Source of the DNA: Mesobacillus maritimus | Lineage (GTDB): Bacteria; Bacillota; Bacilli; Bacillales; Cytobacillaceae | DNA: 43,088 bases | Assembly: GCF_023715205.1 (NCBI RefSeq) | Contig: NZ_JAMBNR010000024.1 | Coordinates: forward strand, 1-43,088 | Reading direction: 5' to 3' | Part shown: positions 32,033 through 39,985 of the stretch, piece after piece | Position numbering within the stretch: position 1 is the first letter of the stretch | How the letters are laid out: each line of letters begins with the position of its first letter | The notes under the pieces: generated by a model | Told to the model about the DNA's origin: nothing | Databases searched by the model: none | What the model saw: only the letters and a program-made list of their open reading frames with translations | Position numbers and translations under genes: made by a program

Positions 32033-32704
32033 ATGTCGATGGCCTCAGAGCTTGATATTAGGAATCTAATGGCGAAAAGGGCTGCGAGGGAAATCGTTGG
32101 AGGGATGGTTGTAAACCTCGGTATTGGGATACCGTCTCTTGTTCCAAATCATCTTCCAGAAACAACTAAGGTAATGTTTCATGCAGAGAACGGAATTCTA
32201 GGAATGGGACCTAGCCCGGGGAGTGGGTTGGAGGATGGAAATCTATGCAATGCTGGAGGATATCCAGTTACGATTGTTCCAGGTGCTTCTTATTGCGATA
32301 GCGTAACTGCTTTTGGAATGATAAGACGTGGCAGGATAGATGTTTCTATTTTAGGTTCTTTACAGGTCAGCCGACAGGGGGATTTAGCGAATTGGATTAT
32401 TCCAGGAAAAAAGGTTCCCGGAATGGGGGGAGCAATGGATTTGGCTTCAAAAGCAAAAAAGCTAATTGTATTAATGAGCCATACAGATAAAAAAGGCAAT
32501 CCAAAAATTCTGGAGCAATGTACATTACCCCTTACAGCAACTCGATGCGTTGATATGATTATCACTGATAAGGCAGTTTTTGAGATAAAAAATTGTGAAT
32601 TGGTGTTAATGGAGTATTTTTCGACAACGTCCGTAAGTCGAATAACGGCGCAAACTGCTTGTAGATTCTCAGTTAGCGAGGATTTGAAGGTTATAGAAGT
32701 ATAG
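32033..32704 (+). CDS. yodR: CoA-transferase subunit B, YodR-like
   Basis: Beta subunit of the same SCOT-type CoA-transferase. The 223-residue protein has MVVNLGIGIPSLVPNHLP and the catalytic glutamate Glu52 in HAENGILGMGP. VPGASYCDSVTAFGMIRRGRIDVSILGSLQVS and NWIIPGKKVPGMGGAMDLASKAKK are also present. AAGGATAAAGAGGG lies just upstream. With a start at 32033 the purine-rich site is close, and the ATG at 32039 (MASELD) is an equally good choice. The alpha and beta subunits always occur as neighbours, as here. Confidence 0.93.
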   Translation: MSMASELDIRNLMAKRAAREIVGGMVVNLGIGIPSLVPNHLPETTKVMFHAENGILGMGPSPGSGLEDGNLCNAGGYPVTIVPGASYCDSVTAFGMIRRGRIDVSILGSLQVSRQGDLANWIIPGKKVPGMGGAMDLASKAKKLIVLMSHTDKKGNPKILEQCTLPLTATRCVDMIITDKAVFEIKNCELVLMEYFSTTSVSRITAQTACRFSVSEDLKVIEV

Positions 32705-32729
32705 CTTAAGTGGAAAGGGGCAAAGTTGT

Positions 32730-33995
32730 ATGGAGGGTGAACTTAGAAAGGTAAAAGAGTATATTTGCACCCACAAAATCAAGGGAGCGGAGTATCTCCA
32801 AAGACTTGTCCAAGAAGGGAGTGTTCGTGGAAGGGAGAGTAGTGCCCAAGCAATTATCATCGAGAAGTGCCGTGAACTTGGGCTGAAGATGGATATTTGG
32901 GAACTCGATAAAAAAGAACTAATAGACCATCCTGCATTCTGTTCGGATCGTGGTGAATTTGCGGGGAATCCTAATGTAGTGGGAGTTTTAGCCGGAACGG
33001 GTGGGGGCAAATCACTCATTTTAAATGGCCATATCGATGTAGTACCTGTTGGCGATTTAAGTTCTTGGGAACATGATCCTTTTAGTGGATTGATAAAAGA
33101 TGGAAAGCTATATGGACGTGGCTCAACGGATATGAAAGGTGGTACAGTATCGATCCTTCTGGCAATGGAGGCCATTATTCATAGCGGGATACGTTTGAAA
33201 GGAGATGTTATTTTTCAAAGCGTCATAGAAGAAGAAAGTGGTGGTGCTGGTACGCTAGCAGCGGTTTTAAGAGGATACAAAGCAGATGGTGCGATTATCC
33301 CAGAACCAACAAATATGAAGCTTTTTCCGAAGCAACAAGGGTCAATGTGGTTTAGGATTAATGTCAAAGGAAAGCAAGCCCATGGTGGCACTAGGTATGA
33401 AGGAGTTAGCGCTATCGAGAAGGCAGAACAACTGCTACGAGGTATTCGAGAGTTAGAGACGAAAAGAAATCAACACATAAAAGATCCCTTGTTTGCGAGT
33501 ATCCCGATTCCGATTCCGATTAATATTGGTAGGATTCATAGTGGAGACTGGCCTTCTTCGGTACCAGATCTAGCGGTCATTGAAGGCAGGATGGGTGTAG
33601 CGCCAGAAGAAACGACGGAAGAAGCAAAACAACAAATGGAGGAAATGGTTCAAAAAGTAGCCAAACTAGATCAATGGCTTAAAGATAACCCACCAAATGT
33701 AGAATGGTTTGGTGCAAGATGGCTCCCTGGCGATCTTGAGGTCGACCATGAATTGGTATCAGTGCTGCAGAAAAGCTTTGAACAGGTTAAAGGAAACCTT
33801 CCTGTAATTGAGGCATCTCCATGGGCTACAGATGGAGGGATTTTGAATAAGGTTGGAGGAGTTCCAGTTGTCGTCTTTGGACCGGGGGTTACGAAAATGG
33901 CCCATGATGCCAACGAATATATAATTTTGGAAGATGTATTTGAAACAGCAGAAATTATTGCACTAGCAATCTTGAACTGGTGTGGAATTGAATAA
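32730..33995 (+). CDS. yodQ: M20-family deacylase/peptidase, YodQ-like
   Basis: A 421-residue zinc hydrolase of the ArgE/DapE/CPG2 family. The metal site is visible: NGHIDVVPVGD (His and Asp near residue 105), GRGSTDMKGG with the bridging Asp, EEESGGAGTL with the catalytic Glu pair, PEPTN and a late His in KMAHDANEY. A dimerisation domain (about 215-330) lies between. AAAGGGG is nine bases before the ATG. It is fourth in the kam operon, and a terminator follows. It probably removes the acetyl group put on by the acetyltransferase encoded next, or hydrolyses a related amide; the exact step is not established. Confidence 0.9.
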   Translation: MEGELRKVKEYICTHKIKGAEYLQRLVQEGSVRGRESSAQAIIIEKCRELGLKMDIWELDKKELIDHPAFCSDRGEFAGNPNVVGVLAGTGGGKSLILNGHIDVVPVGDLSSWEHDPFSGLIKDGKLYGRGSTDMKGGTVSILLAMEAIIHSGIRLKGDVIFQSVIEEESGGAGTLAAVLRGYKADGAIIPEPTNMKLFPKQQGSMWFRINVKGKQAHGGTRYEGVSAIEKAEQLLRGIRELETKRNQHIKDPLFASIPIPIPINIGRIHSGDWPSSVPDLAVIEGRMGVAPEETTEEAKQQMEEMVQKVAKLDQWLKDNPPNVEWFGARWLPGDLEVDHELVSVLQKSFEQVKGNLPVIEASPWATDGGILNKVGGVPVVVFGPGVTKMAHDANEYIILEDVFETAEIIALAILNWCGIE

Positions 33996-34009
33996 AATGA
34001 AAGAGGTTG

Positions 34010-34036
34010 ACCTGGCTCTCATTTGCCAGGTTTTTT
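34010..34036 (+). terminator. Terminator between yodQ and ablB
   Basis: ACCTGGC (34010-34016) and GCCAGGT (34025-34031), eight-base loop, T6 tail. It separates ablB from the four upstream genes, so readthrough or a separate promoter is needed. Confidence 0.8.
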
Positions 34037-34112
34037 GAAAAGGATTCATTAGTTCACAAAAAAAGAAACTACGCCTTAGAAAGAGGGGTTAGCTAAAAGG
34101 AGGGAGAGTTGT

Positions 34113-35006
34113 TTGCAAGAAAGTAAATCGGTTGTCCACAAGCAAGAAGATTTGCTAATAAATATTTATTTAGACCCTTATAATAAACGTGTCCGTGTGG
34201 AAGACTCCCAAGGAAATTTATCTAAAATTATAAGTGAAAGTGAGAAAATAGCCAAGATTCATAATGCCGAAAAACTAATTTTTAAAGCGCGTAAGGAACA
34301 AATGCAAATGCTTTTGGAGCGAGGGTTTCGCTTTGAGGGTATCATTGATCGGTATTTCCTTGGGTCTGATTGTTTCTTATTTTCGAAGTTTTATAGAAGT
34401 GAACGTTATGCTAATCACCATTGGGTAAAAGAAGATGAAATCCTCCATCATGTTTTGTTATTGGAGCGACAATCCGAAATAATAAAACCTCCTATTGTTT
34501 ATCAATTTCATAAACTAGGGGAAGCTGACGTATCTGAACTAGCTAATCTATATCGGAGCGTGTTTGAAGTTTATCCAACGCCCTTGAATAATCCAGATTT
34601 TATTCGTAAAACGATGGAGGATGGAACGATTTATGTAGGGTTCAAGGTTAAAAATAAAATTGTTAGTGCAGCATCAGCTGAGGTTAACTCGCTTTTTCAG
34701 AATGCAGAATTGACGGATTGTGCCACGCTTAAAGAACATCGGAAATATGGTCTAATGAAAGTTCTGTTAAAAAAACTTGAAGAAGAATTGATAACAAGAG
34801 GGATTTATTGCGCATATTCCCTTGCGCGATCATTGTCATTTGGGATGAATGCAGCCCTTTTTCAGTTAGGATACTGCTATCGTGGGCGTATGACGAATAA
34901 TTGCTATATTTATAATAAACTCGAGGATATGAATATATGGGTTCGGGATTTAAGCTCTTCAAGCACCTCATTCGGTAACCTTCCAAAGGTTGAGATTACC
35001 GAATGA
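34113..35006 (+). CDS. ablB: Putative beta-lysine N-acetyltransferase, AblB/YodP
   Basis: AblB acetylates the beta-lysine made by lysine 2,3-aminomutase. The 297-residue protein has an N-terminal helper domain (about 1-130) and a GNAT domain (about 135-275, VSELANLYRSVFEVYPTPLNNPDF, TIYVGFKVKNKIVSAASAEV, ATLKEHRKYGLMKVLLKKLEEEL). The acetyl-CoA loop reads EHRKYGLMKVL. Start is TTG at 34113 with AAGGAGGG eight bases upstream. A terminator lies before it. Its last 13 codons form an inverted repeat ending exactly at the stop. In methanogens acetyl-beta-lysine is an osmolyte; in bacilli with this locus a catabolic intermediate is the more likely role. Confidence 0.9.
   Translation: MQESKSVVHKQEDLLINIYLDPYNKRVRVEDSQGNLSKIISESEKIAKIHNAEKLIFKARKEQMQMLLERGFRFEGIIDRYFLGSDCFLFSKFYRSERYANHHWVKEDEILHHVLLLERQSEIIKPPIVYQFHKLGEADVSELANLYRSVFEVYPTPLNNPDFIRKTMEDGTIYVGFKVKNKIVSAASAEVNSLFQNAELTDCATLKEHRKYGLMKVLLKKLEEELITRGIYCAYSLARSLSFGMNAALFQLGYCYRGRMTNNCYIYNKLEDMNIWVRDLSSSSTSFGNLPKVEITE
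34968..35006. terminator. Inverted repeat at the end of ablB
   Basis: TCATTCGGTAA (34968-34978) and TTACCGAATGA (34996-35006) are perfect 11-base arms ending at the ablB TGA. AACCTT/AAGGTT can form a smaller stem inside. The downstream tract TTAAATACTGTTTT is a poor T run, so termination is uncertain. It lies between convergent genes. Confidence 0.45.
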
Positions 35007-35042
35007 TTAAATACTGTTTTGAGTTCTTTAAAGGGGACAATT

Positions 35043-36029
35043 TTAATGAGCTGTATGAGTTGCCATTGCAGAATAATGCCAGATGCCTTTTACTTGTTTC
35101 TTTTTAATTTTCCCTTGTAGTTCTAAATAGTCTAGGTGACTGACCACTTCTGACATGACTAAGGAAAATTGTGCTAAGTATGTCTTTTTATAATAAGTTT
35201 CAGCAATTTCACTAGCTGTAGAAAATCCTGTTAGGATAAGTTGATAAAACCGCTCTGCCTTATCTTCAATCCGTTCTAGCCTCAATTGGATGAGACGATT
35301 CGGTTCAGAGATGACTTGACCATGACCGGAGAAAACAATTTCAGGTTGGAGCTTTAAACATTTCAGCAAAGAGTCTCGTTGTTGAATAAGAGTTTGAAGT
35401 CGATTGCCATTTTCATCCGGTTCAATAAGAGCATTACTGGAAATATGTTCGAGTAAAAGATCGCCGGAGAACAGCCAATTCCTTTCTTTATCCCAAAATG
35501 CTAAATGGTCTGGTGCATGGCCGGGAATTTCAAGCACCGAAAAGTGTTGGAAGGTGGATGCAGTGATTGGCGAAATCTCACATTGTAGGGCTTGATGTTT
35601 ATTTTTTTCTAGTGCTTTATTTAGATATTGAATTTGTTTTTTGCCTAATTCTCCACAACCCATTTCTTGATAAAACCTTTCATAAAATGCCAATCTATTC
35701 TTCATAAAAACCGAATCTCGTTTTAAACGCTTGATAGACAGAGGGGAGGCGTAGACGGGAATAGGATGCTCTTGAACAATTCTATTTACTAAGCCAATAT
35801 GATCAAAATGATGATGGGTAAGGATGATTTCGGTTATATCCCTAATACTAAAACCGTTCTCATTTAAAGTTTTGTTTAATGCACCCCAGCACAATTCATC
35901 GTCTATCCCTGCATCAATTAATAATAGTCTTTTTTCTTTTCTAACTAAAAAGAAATTAATGGTTTTCAACCCATACTCTACTGGCACAATAATGGGAAAA
36001 ACCTCACAATCTTCTTTCACGTAGCTCAA
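35043..36029 (-). CDS. MBL-fold metallohydrolase
   Basis: A 328-residue metallo-beta-lactamase-fold hydrolase. The metal motif THHHFDHIG lies near residue 72. Later ligands are the His in IPGHAPDHLAFW, the Asp in FSGDLLLEH and the His in VFSGHGQVI. The C-terminal 70 residues look like a winged-helix-type extension (YKKTYLAQFSLVMSEVVSHLDYLELQGKIKK), common in the hydroxyacylglutathione hydrolase/LACTB2-like group. I start at the TTG at 36029 because GAGGTG is six bases upstream; a TTG at 36035 is too close to it. It is inserted on the minus strand between ablB and the activator. A thioesterase role in the pathway is possible but unproven. Confidence 0.82.
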   Translation of the reverse strand: MSYVKEDCEVFPIIVPVEYGLKTINFFLVRKEKRLLLIDAGIDDELCWGALNKTLNENGFSIRDITEIILTHHHFDHIGLVNRIVQEHPIPVYASPLSIKRLKRDSVFMKNRLAFYERFYQEMGCGELGKKQIQYLNKALEKNKHQALQCEISPITASTFQHFSVLEIPGHAPDHLAFWDKERNWLFSGDLLLEHISSNALIEPDENGNRLQTLIQQRDSLLKCLKLQPEIVFSGHGQVISEPNRLIQLRLERIEDKAERFYQLILTGFSTASEIAETYYKKTYLAQFSLVMSEVVSHLDYLELQGKIKKKQVKGIWHYSAMATHTAH

Positions 36030-36240
36030 AATCAATCACCTCATCTATAATTGTTTGAAATTTTAATAAATTTTATTAGCCCAATCATACATGATGACAA
36101 GGATTTGACCAAGTATTTAGTCTCAATGAAGAAAAAATGGAGTTTGAAATACTTAAAAATGGATTTGAGCCGAAATTTTTGCTATGAATGCCAGATTTTT
36201 TGCACCATGTCCATTGAAACAATGATAGGGAGTTGAACGA

Positions 36241-37614
36241 ATGGTACTATTGCCCAAAATTTCAGAGGAGTTTTTAGTTGCAATCTTGGCGAGTATTGAT
36301 GAGGCAATTCATGCGGTCAATACCGACGGTGTTACGATTTATTACAATGAAGTAGCCGCCAAGCATGACGGCCTCCGAATTAATGAGGTTTTGGGGAAGC
36401 CATTACTTGAGATTTTTCCATCTTTAAATGAAAAGTCGAGTACACTCATAAAAGTATTAAAGACCAAGAAACCAATCTACAATCAATCACAGAGTTTTAT
36501 TAATTTATACGGTAAAAAGATAGAAACGATAAACACAACCCTCCCAATTTTTTCAAGTGGTAAATTCCTAGGGGCCGTGGAGATTGCTAAAGACTATTCA
36601 AAAATCAAAGAGCTTGCTGAAAAATTAGCAGATATCCAAAAAAGCTTAAAGGTAAAATCAACAAAGGAAACGGAGCCGCAAGCTCATTTTCAATTTGAAG
36701 ATATTCTTACGAAAAATAAGGTTTTTCTAGAAACGAAAAAAAAAGCGGAAAAACTGGCAAAGTCTCAATCTCCCATTCTTATTTTTGGGGAAAGTGGCAC
36801 CGGAAAAGAGTTATTTGTGCATGCCATTCACCAGGCTTCAACAAGGCAGAAAGGTCCTTTCATCGCACAAAATTGTGCAGCTATACCGGAAAGCCTCTTA
36901 GAAAGCATCTTGTTTGGAACAACGAAAGGAAGCTATACAAGTGCAGTGGATCGACCAGGACTATTTGAACTTGCAGATGGAGGTACCCTATTTTTGGATG
37001 AGTTGCATACGATGCCGCTTGTGCTCCAAGCAAAATTATTACGCGTACTTGAAGACGGTTCCGTACGAAGAGTTGGTAGTACTAAAGAACAAAAAGTAAA
37101 TGTCAGGGTTGTATCAGCAATGAACATTGACCCACTGAAAGCGTTAGAAAATAAGCTGTTAAGAGAGGATCTATTTTACCGTTTAAATGTTTTGACTTTC
37201 GAGCTAGTCCCTTTAAGAGAGCGGAAAGAGGATATCCTCTTTTTAACAAACAGGTTTATTCAGTCCTTTAATCTTCAACTGGTAAAAACGGTAGAAGGTT
37301 TAGATGAAGAGGTAAGTTCACTTTTTTTATCCCATGCCTGGCCAGGGAATGTAAGGGAGTTAAAACACACCATCGAATATATGATGAATTTATGTGAAGA
37401 GAGATTACTAACGACTACAGATTTGCCACCGATTTTCAAAACAAAAATCTATGAATCCTCCAAAGAGAAACCTAAGAATTTAAATACTAAATTACGTCAA
37501 TATGAGAAAGAGTTAATTGAAGAAGCACTTAATGAAAGTGGCGGGAATATTCAACAAGCAGCCCGTTTACTGGGAATACCTAGGCAAACTCTACAATATA
37601 AACTGAAAAAATAA
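36241..37614 (+). CDS. Sigma-54-dependent transcriptional activator, RocR/KamR type
   Basis: A 457-residue activator with a PAS sensor domain (about 15-125, EEFLVAILASIDEAIHAVNTD), a short coiled linker, an AAA+ domain and a Fis-type helix-turn-helix (LNESGGNIQQAARLLGIPRQTLQYKL). AAA+ motifs are Walker A GESGTGKE at 183-190, Walker B GTLFLDELHT and the arginine-finger region. The sigma-54 contact loop, normally GAFTGA, reads GSYTSA at 230-235. It stands directly before kamA, whose promoter has a -24/-12 site. In B. thuringiensis the equivalent gene (kamR) activates kamA. GGGAG precedes the ATG. The regulatory target is inferred from synteny and is strong; the ligand sensed by the PAS domain is unknown. 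Confidence 0.9.
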   Translation: MVLLPKISEEFLVAILASIDEAIHAVNTDGVTIYYNEVAAKHDGLRINEVLGKPLLEIFPSLNEKSSTLIKVLKTKKPIYNQSQSFINLYGKKIETINTTLPIFSSGKFLGAVEIAKDYSKIKELAEKLADIQKSLKVKSTKETEPQAHFQFEDILTKNKVFLETKKKAEKLAKSQSPILIFGESGTGKELFVHAIHQASTRQKGPFIAQNCAAIPESLLESILFGTTKGSYTSAVDRPGLFELADGGTLFLDELHTMPLVLQAKLLRVLEDGSVRRVGSTKEQKVNVRVVSAMNIDPLKALENKLLREDLFYRLNVLTFELVPLRERKEDILFLTNRFIQSFNLQLVKTVEGLDEEVSSLFLSHAWPGNVRELKHTIEYMMNLCEERLLTTTDLPPIFKTKIYESSKEKPKNLNTKLRQYEKELIEEALNESGGNIQQAARLLGIPRQTLQYKLKK

Positions 37615-37615
37615 C

Positions 37616-37655
37616 AACAGTCTGCTCAAAAATCGGCAGGCTGTTTTCTTTTTTT
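37616..37655 (+). terminator. Intrinsic terminator of the activator gene
   Basis: AACAGTCTGC (37616-37625) and GCAGGCTGTT (37636-37645), one wobble, then TTCTTTTTTT. It isolates kamA from the activator transcript. Confidence 0.8.
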
Positions 37656-37688
37656 CTTCTTTTGCTTACTCTCTTCCTAAAATACATT

Positions 37689-37706
37689 TTGGCATGGTAA
37701 TTGCAT
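37689..37706 (+). promoter_or_regulatory. Sigma-54 (-24/-12) promoter of kamA
   Basis: TTGGCATGGTAATTGCAT has GG and GC elements separated by the required ten bases, one base from the TGGCAC-N5-TTGCW consensus. It lies 36 bases before the kamA ATG and downstream of a sigma-54 activator gene. Confidence 0.85.
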
Positions 37707-37741
37707 GTATATAAATAAACTGTTTTTAGGGGGAGCACATC

Positions 37742-39163
37742 ATGAAATCATTTGTTTATAAACCTTCGCGTCATTGGAAGGAGATTGAACTATGGAAAGA
37801 TGTAACGGAAGAACAATGGAACGATTGGCTATGGCAATTGACAAATACGATACGGACTTTAGATGACTTAAAAAAAGTCATTCATTTAACTCCAGAAGAA
37901 GAAGAAGGTGTTCGAATTTCAACGAAAACGATACCCTTAAATATTACTCCTTATTATGCTTCGCTTATGGATCGAGACGATCCTCGATGCCCTGTGAGAA
38001 TGCAATCCGTTCCAATTGGAAAAGAGATCTATAAAACGAAATACGACCTTGAAGACCCTCTACATGAAGATGAGGATTCACCAGTACCGGGACTTACGCA
38101 TCGTTATCCAGACCGCGTTTTGTTTCTTGTTACCAATCAATGCTCAATGTATTGTCGGTATTGTACAAGAAGAAGATTTTCAGGGCAAATTGGCATGGGG
38201 GTACCGAAGAAACAACTTGATGCTGCAATCGATTATATCCGAAGTGCAGAAGAAGTTAGAGATGTCCTTATTTCTGGAGGAGATGGATTATTAATTAACG
38301 ATACGATTTTGGAATATATTTTGAAGAACTTACGGGAAATCGACCATGTTGAGATTATCCGGATTGGAACGAGAGCACCTGTTGTCTTTCCACAAAGGAT
38401 AACAGAAAACCTCTGTAATATTTTGAAGAAGTATCATCCGATTTGGTTAAATACACACTTTAACACTTCCATCGAGATTACAGAAGAATCAAAGCGTGCA
38501 TGTGAAATGCTCGCAAATGCTGGAGTTCCTGTTGGAAATCAGGCTGTGATCCTTGCCGGAATTAATGACAGTGTTCCGATTATGAAAAAGCTTATGCATG
38601 ATCTCGTAAAGATTCGAGTTCGTCCTTATTATATTTATCAATGTGATTTGTCGGAAGGAATTGGCCATTTCCGAGCTCCAGTTTCGAAAGGGCTCGAAAT
38701 TATCGAGGGATTAAGAGGACATACAAGTGGATACGCTGTACCGACTTTTGTCGTCGATGCGCCTGGTGGTGGAGGCAAGATTGCCCTTCAACCCAATTAT
38801 TTAATTTCACAAAGTCCGGAGAAGGTTGTATTGCGCAACTTTGAGGGGGTTATTACTTCCTATCCAGAACCGGAATCGTATGTTCCAGGGCAAGCCGAAA
38901 ATTATTTTAAGAAAATTTATCCAGAATATGATAAGAAAAAATCAAATGTTGGAATTGCTGCGGTAATGAATGACAGTAAATTTAACTTAGTCCCTGAAGA
39001 TTTACAACGTCTAGATAGACGACAAAAATATGAAACCGATCCAAAACACGCATCCTTAAAAGATAAGCGACAAAAGCGGGACGAATTAAAAGAAAAGAAG
39101 TTCCAAGCCCAGCAGAAAAAAATTAGTAGTGATAGTAGTCAACCTGAGCAGAAAGGGGATTGA
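37742..39163 (+). CDS. kamA: Lysine 2,3-aminomutase
   Basis: Radical-SAM, PLP-dependent enzyme that converts L-lysine to L-beta-lysine. The 473-residue protein has the iron-sulfur motif CSMYCRYC (Cys134, Cys138, Cys141). The SAM contacts are VLISGGDGL, and the PLP lysine is Lys346 in DAPGGGGKIAL. The substrate region includes RIGTRAPVVFPQRIT and NTHFNTSIEIT. The C-terminus after about 410 is charged and low-complexity. AGGGGGAG precedes the ATG. A sigma-54 promoter lies 36 bases upstream. yokU starts one base after the stop. Identification is secure by length, motifs and context. Confidence 0.97.
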   Translation: MKSFVYKPSRHWKEIELWKDVTEEQWNDWLWQLTNTIRTLDDLKKVIHLTPEEEEGVRISTKTIPLNITPYYASLMDRDDPRCPVRMQSVPIGKEIYKTKYDLEDPLHEDEDSPVPGLTHRYPDRVLFLVTNQCSMYCRYCTRRRFSGQIGMGVPKKQLDAAIDYIRSAEEVRDVLISGGDGLLINDTILEYILKNLREIDHVEIIRIGTRAPVVFPQRITENLCNILKKYHPIWLNTHFNTSIEITEESKRACEMLANAGVPVGNQAVILAGINDSVPIMKKLMHDLVKIRVRPYYIYQCDLSEGIGHFRAPVSKGLEIIEGLRGHTSGYAVPTFVVDAPGGGGKIALQPNYLISQSPEKVVLRNFEGVITSYPEPESYVPGQAENYFKKIYPEYDKKKSNVGIAAVMNDSKFNLVPEDLQRLDRRQKYETDPKHASLKDKRQKRDELKEKKFQAQQKKISSDSSQPEQKGD

Positions 39164-39164
39164 A

Positions 39165-39464
39165 ATGGATAATAAAACGAAGAAAGAACAAGTTTGTGAT
39201 TGGTGTAGCAGTTTGGCAGAAGAAGAACAGCATACGGTATTTTGGGAATTACCAGATGGTACAAGAGCAATTGAAATTTCGAATGTACCTTGCATCCATT
39301 GTTCAAGCTGCGGAATGATTTACTCGACTGATAAAATAACAAAGGATATAGAAGATCAATTATTATTAGTTGATACGAAACAAATACCAAAGACCATCAA
39401 TTATAACGAATTGATGTCGCTACCGAGATTATTAAAACGTAACTATTTTGACTTTTTTTCTTGA
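39165..39464 (+). CDS. yokU: YokU-like zinc-finger protein
   Basis: A 99-residue soluble protein with two Cys pairs, VCDWCSS near residue 11 and CIHCSSCGMIY near residue 46, typical of the YgiT-type/YokU zinc-finger family. AAAGGGG within the end of kamA serves the ATG at 39165; the frame extends back to 39129, but those codons overlap kamA. It is co-transcribed with kamA, as yokU follows kamA in B. subtilis. The family contains antitoxin-like zinc fingers, but no toxin gene is present here, so a regulatory or accessory role in the locus is only a guess. Confidence 0.85.
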   Translation: MDNKTKKEQVCDWCSSLAEEEQHTVFWELPDGTRAIEISNVPCIHCSSCGMIYSTDKITKDIEDQLLLVDTKQIPKTINYNELMSLPRLLKRNYFDFFS

Positions 39465-39465
39465 T

Positions 39466-39496
39466 AAAGAATTCCCATTTGGGGAATTCTTTTTTT
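39466..39496 (+). terminator. Intrinsic terminator of kamA-yokU
   Basis: AAAGAATTCCC (39466-39476) and GGGAATTCTTT (39482-39492), five-base loop, Ts to 39496. Confidence 0.9.
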
Positions 39497-39610
39497 GTTG
39501 TTTTTTAAATTTATTTGACGAAGTTTATGAATAATAAGTAGAAAAATTATCTTAAGTAAATGGAGAAACTTTTCCGGGGATTTCATCTTTAAATCCCTAA
39601 TAGCATTGTT

Positions 39611-39653
39611 CTTATAATAGGTAAGGTTAAGATTTCAACCTGACTTATAATAG
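39611..39653. repeat. Direct repeat flanking a hairpin
   Basis: CTTATAATAG occurs at 39611-39620 and again at 39644-39653. Between them AGGTT and AACCT form a small hairpin (about 39624-39639). Each repeat contains TATAAT. The surrounding gap 39497-39985 otherwise holds the repeat remnant at 39660-39800 and a possible CodY site. Confidence 0.4.
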
Positions 39654-39659
39654 ACGTTA

Positions 39660-39800
39660 TTTTGTTAAAAAGAAAAGGCGTTATGGTAAAGATTGTTGAT
39701 AAAATCCTAATAAGTTAGTAGGCTCTTTTCACCTAATGTAAAGTTATTTTCCAATGGAAACTTTGCTAATTCTTAACATTTTTTCTCTAAAAGCGTTAAA
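39660..39800. repeat. AT-rich dispersed repeat remnant
   Basis: GATAAAATCCTAA and TTAGTAGGCTCTTTTCACCT echo the copy at about 29325-29393, apparently with an internal deletion. Non-coding on both strands. Confidence 0.4.
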
Positions 39801-39878
39801 GTTTAAGAAAAAAGCCATAGAAAAAAGGATTGTTATATGGTCACTTAGTATGGTATATTCGAGAACGTGTTGTTAAGT

Positions 39879-39893
39879 TTATTTCAGAATATT
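39879..39893 (+). promoter_or_regulatory. Possible CodY box upstream of brnQ
   Basis: TTATTTCAGAATATT matches AATTTTCWGAAAATT at 11 of 15 positions, about 95 bases before the start. Branched-chain amino acid permeases are common CodY targets in bacilli. Support is moderate at best. Confidence 0.35.
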
Positions 39894-39985
39894 AACGGAG
39901 TTATTTTAATTCACATATAAATGATTTTCCGTTGTCTATTATTACGTTGTTCGCAATATCGTAAAAGTTATTTGGAGGGCTTTTC

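Noticed and set aside
36051-36236. 61-codon open frame on the plus strand upstream of the sigma-54 activator
   Set aside because: No ribosome binding site, a composition that looks random, and it fills the divergent promoter region between the MBL gene and the activator.
39165-39464. Toxin-antitoxin system based on the zinc-finger protein
   Set aside because: No toxin-like gene (MqsR/HEPN type) lies beside it; the gene is coupled to kamA.
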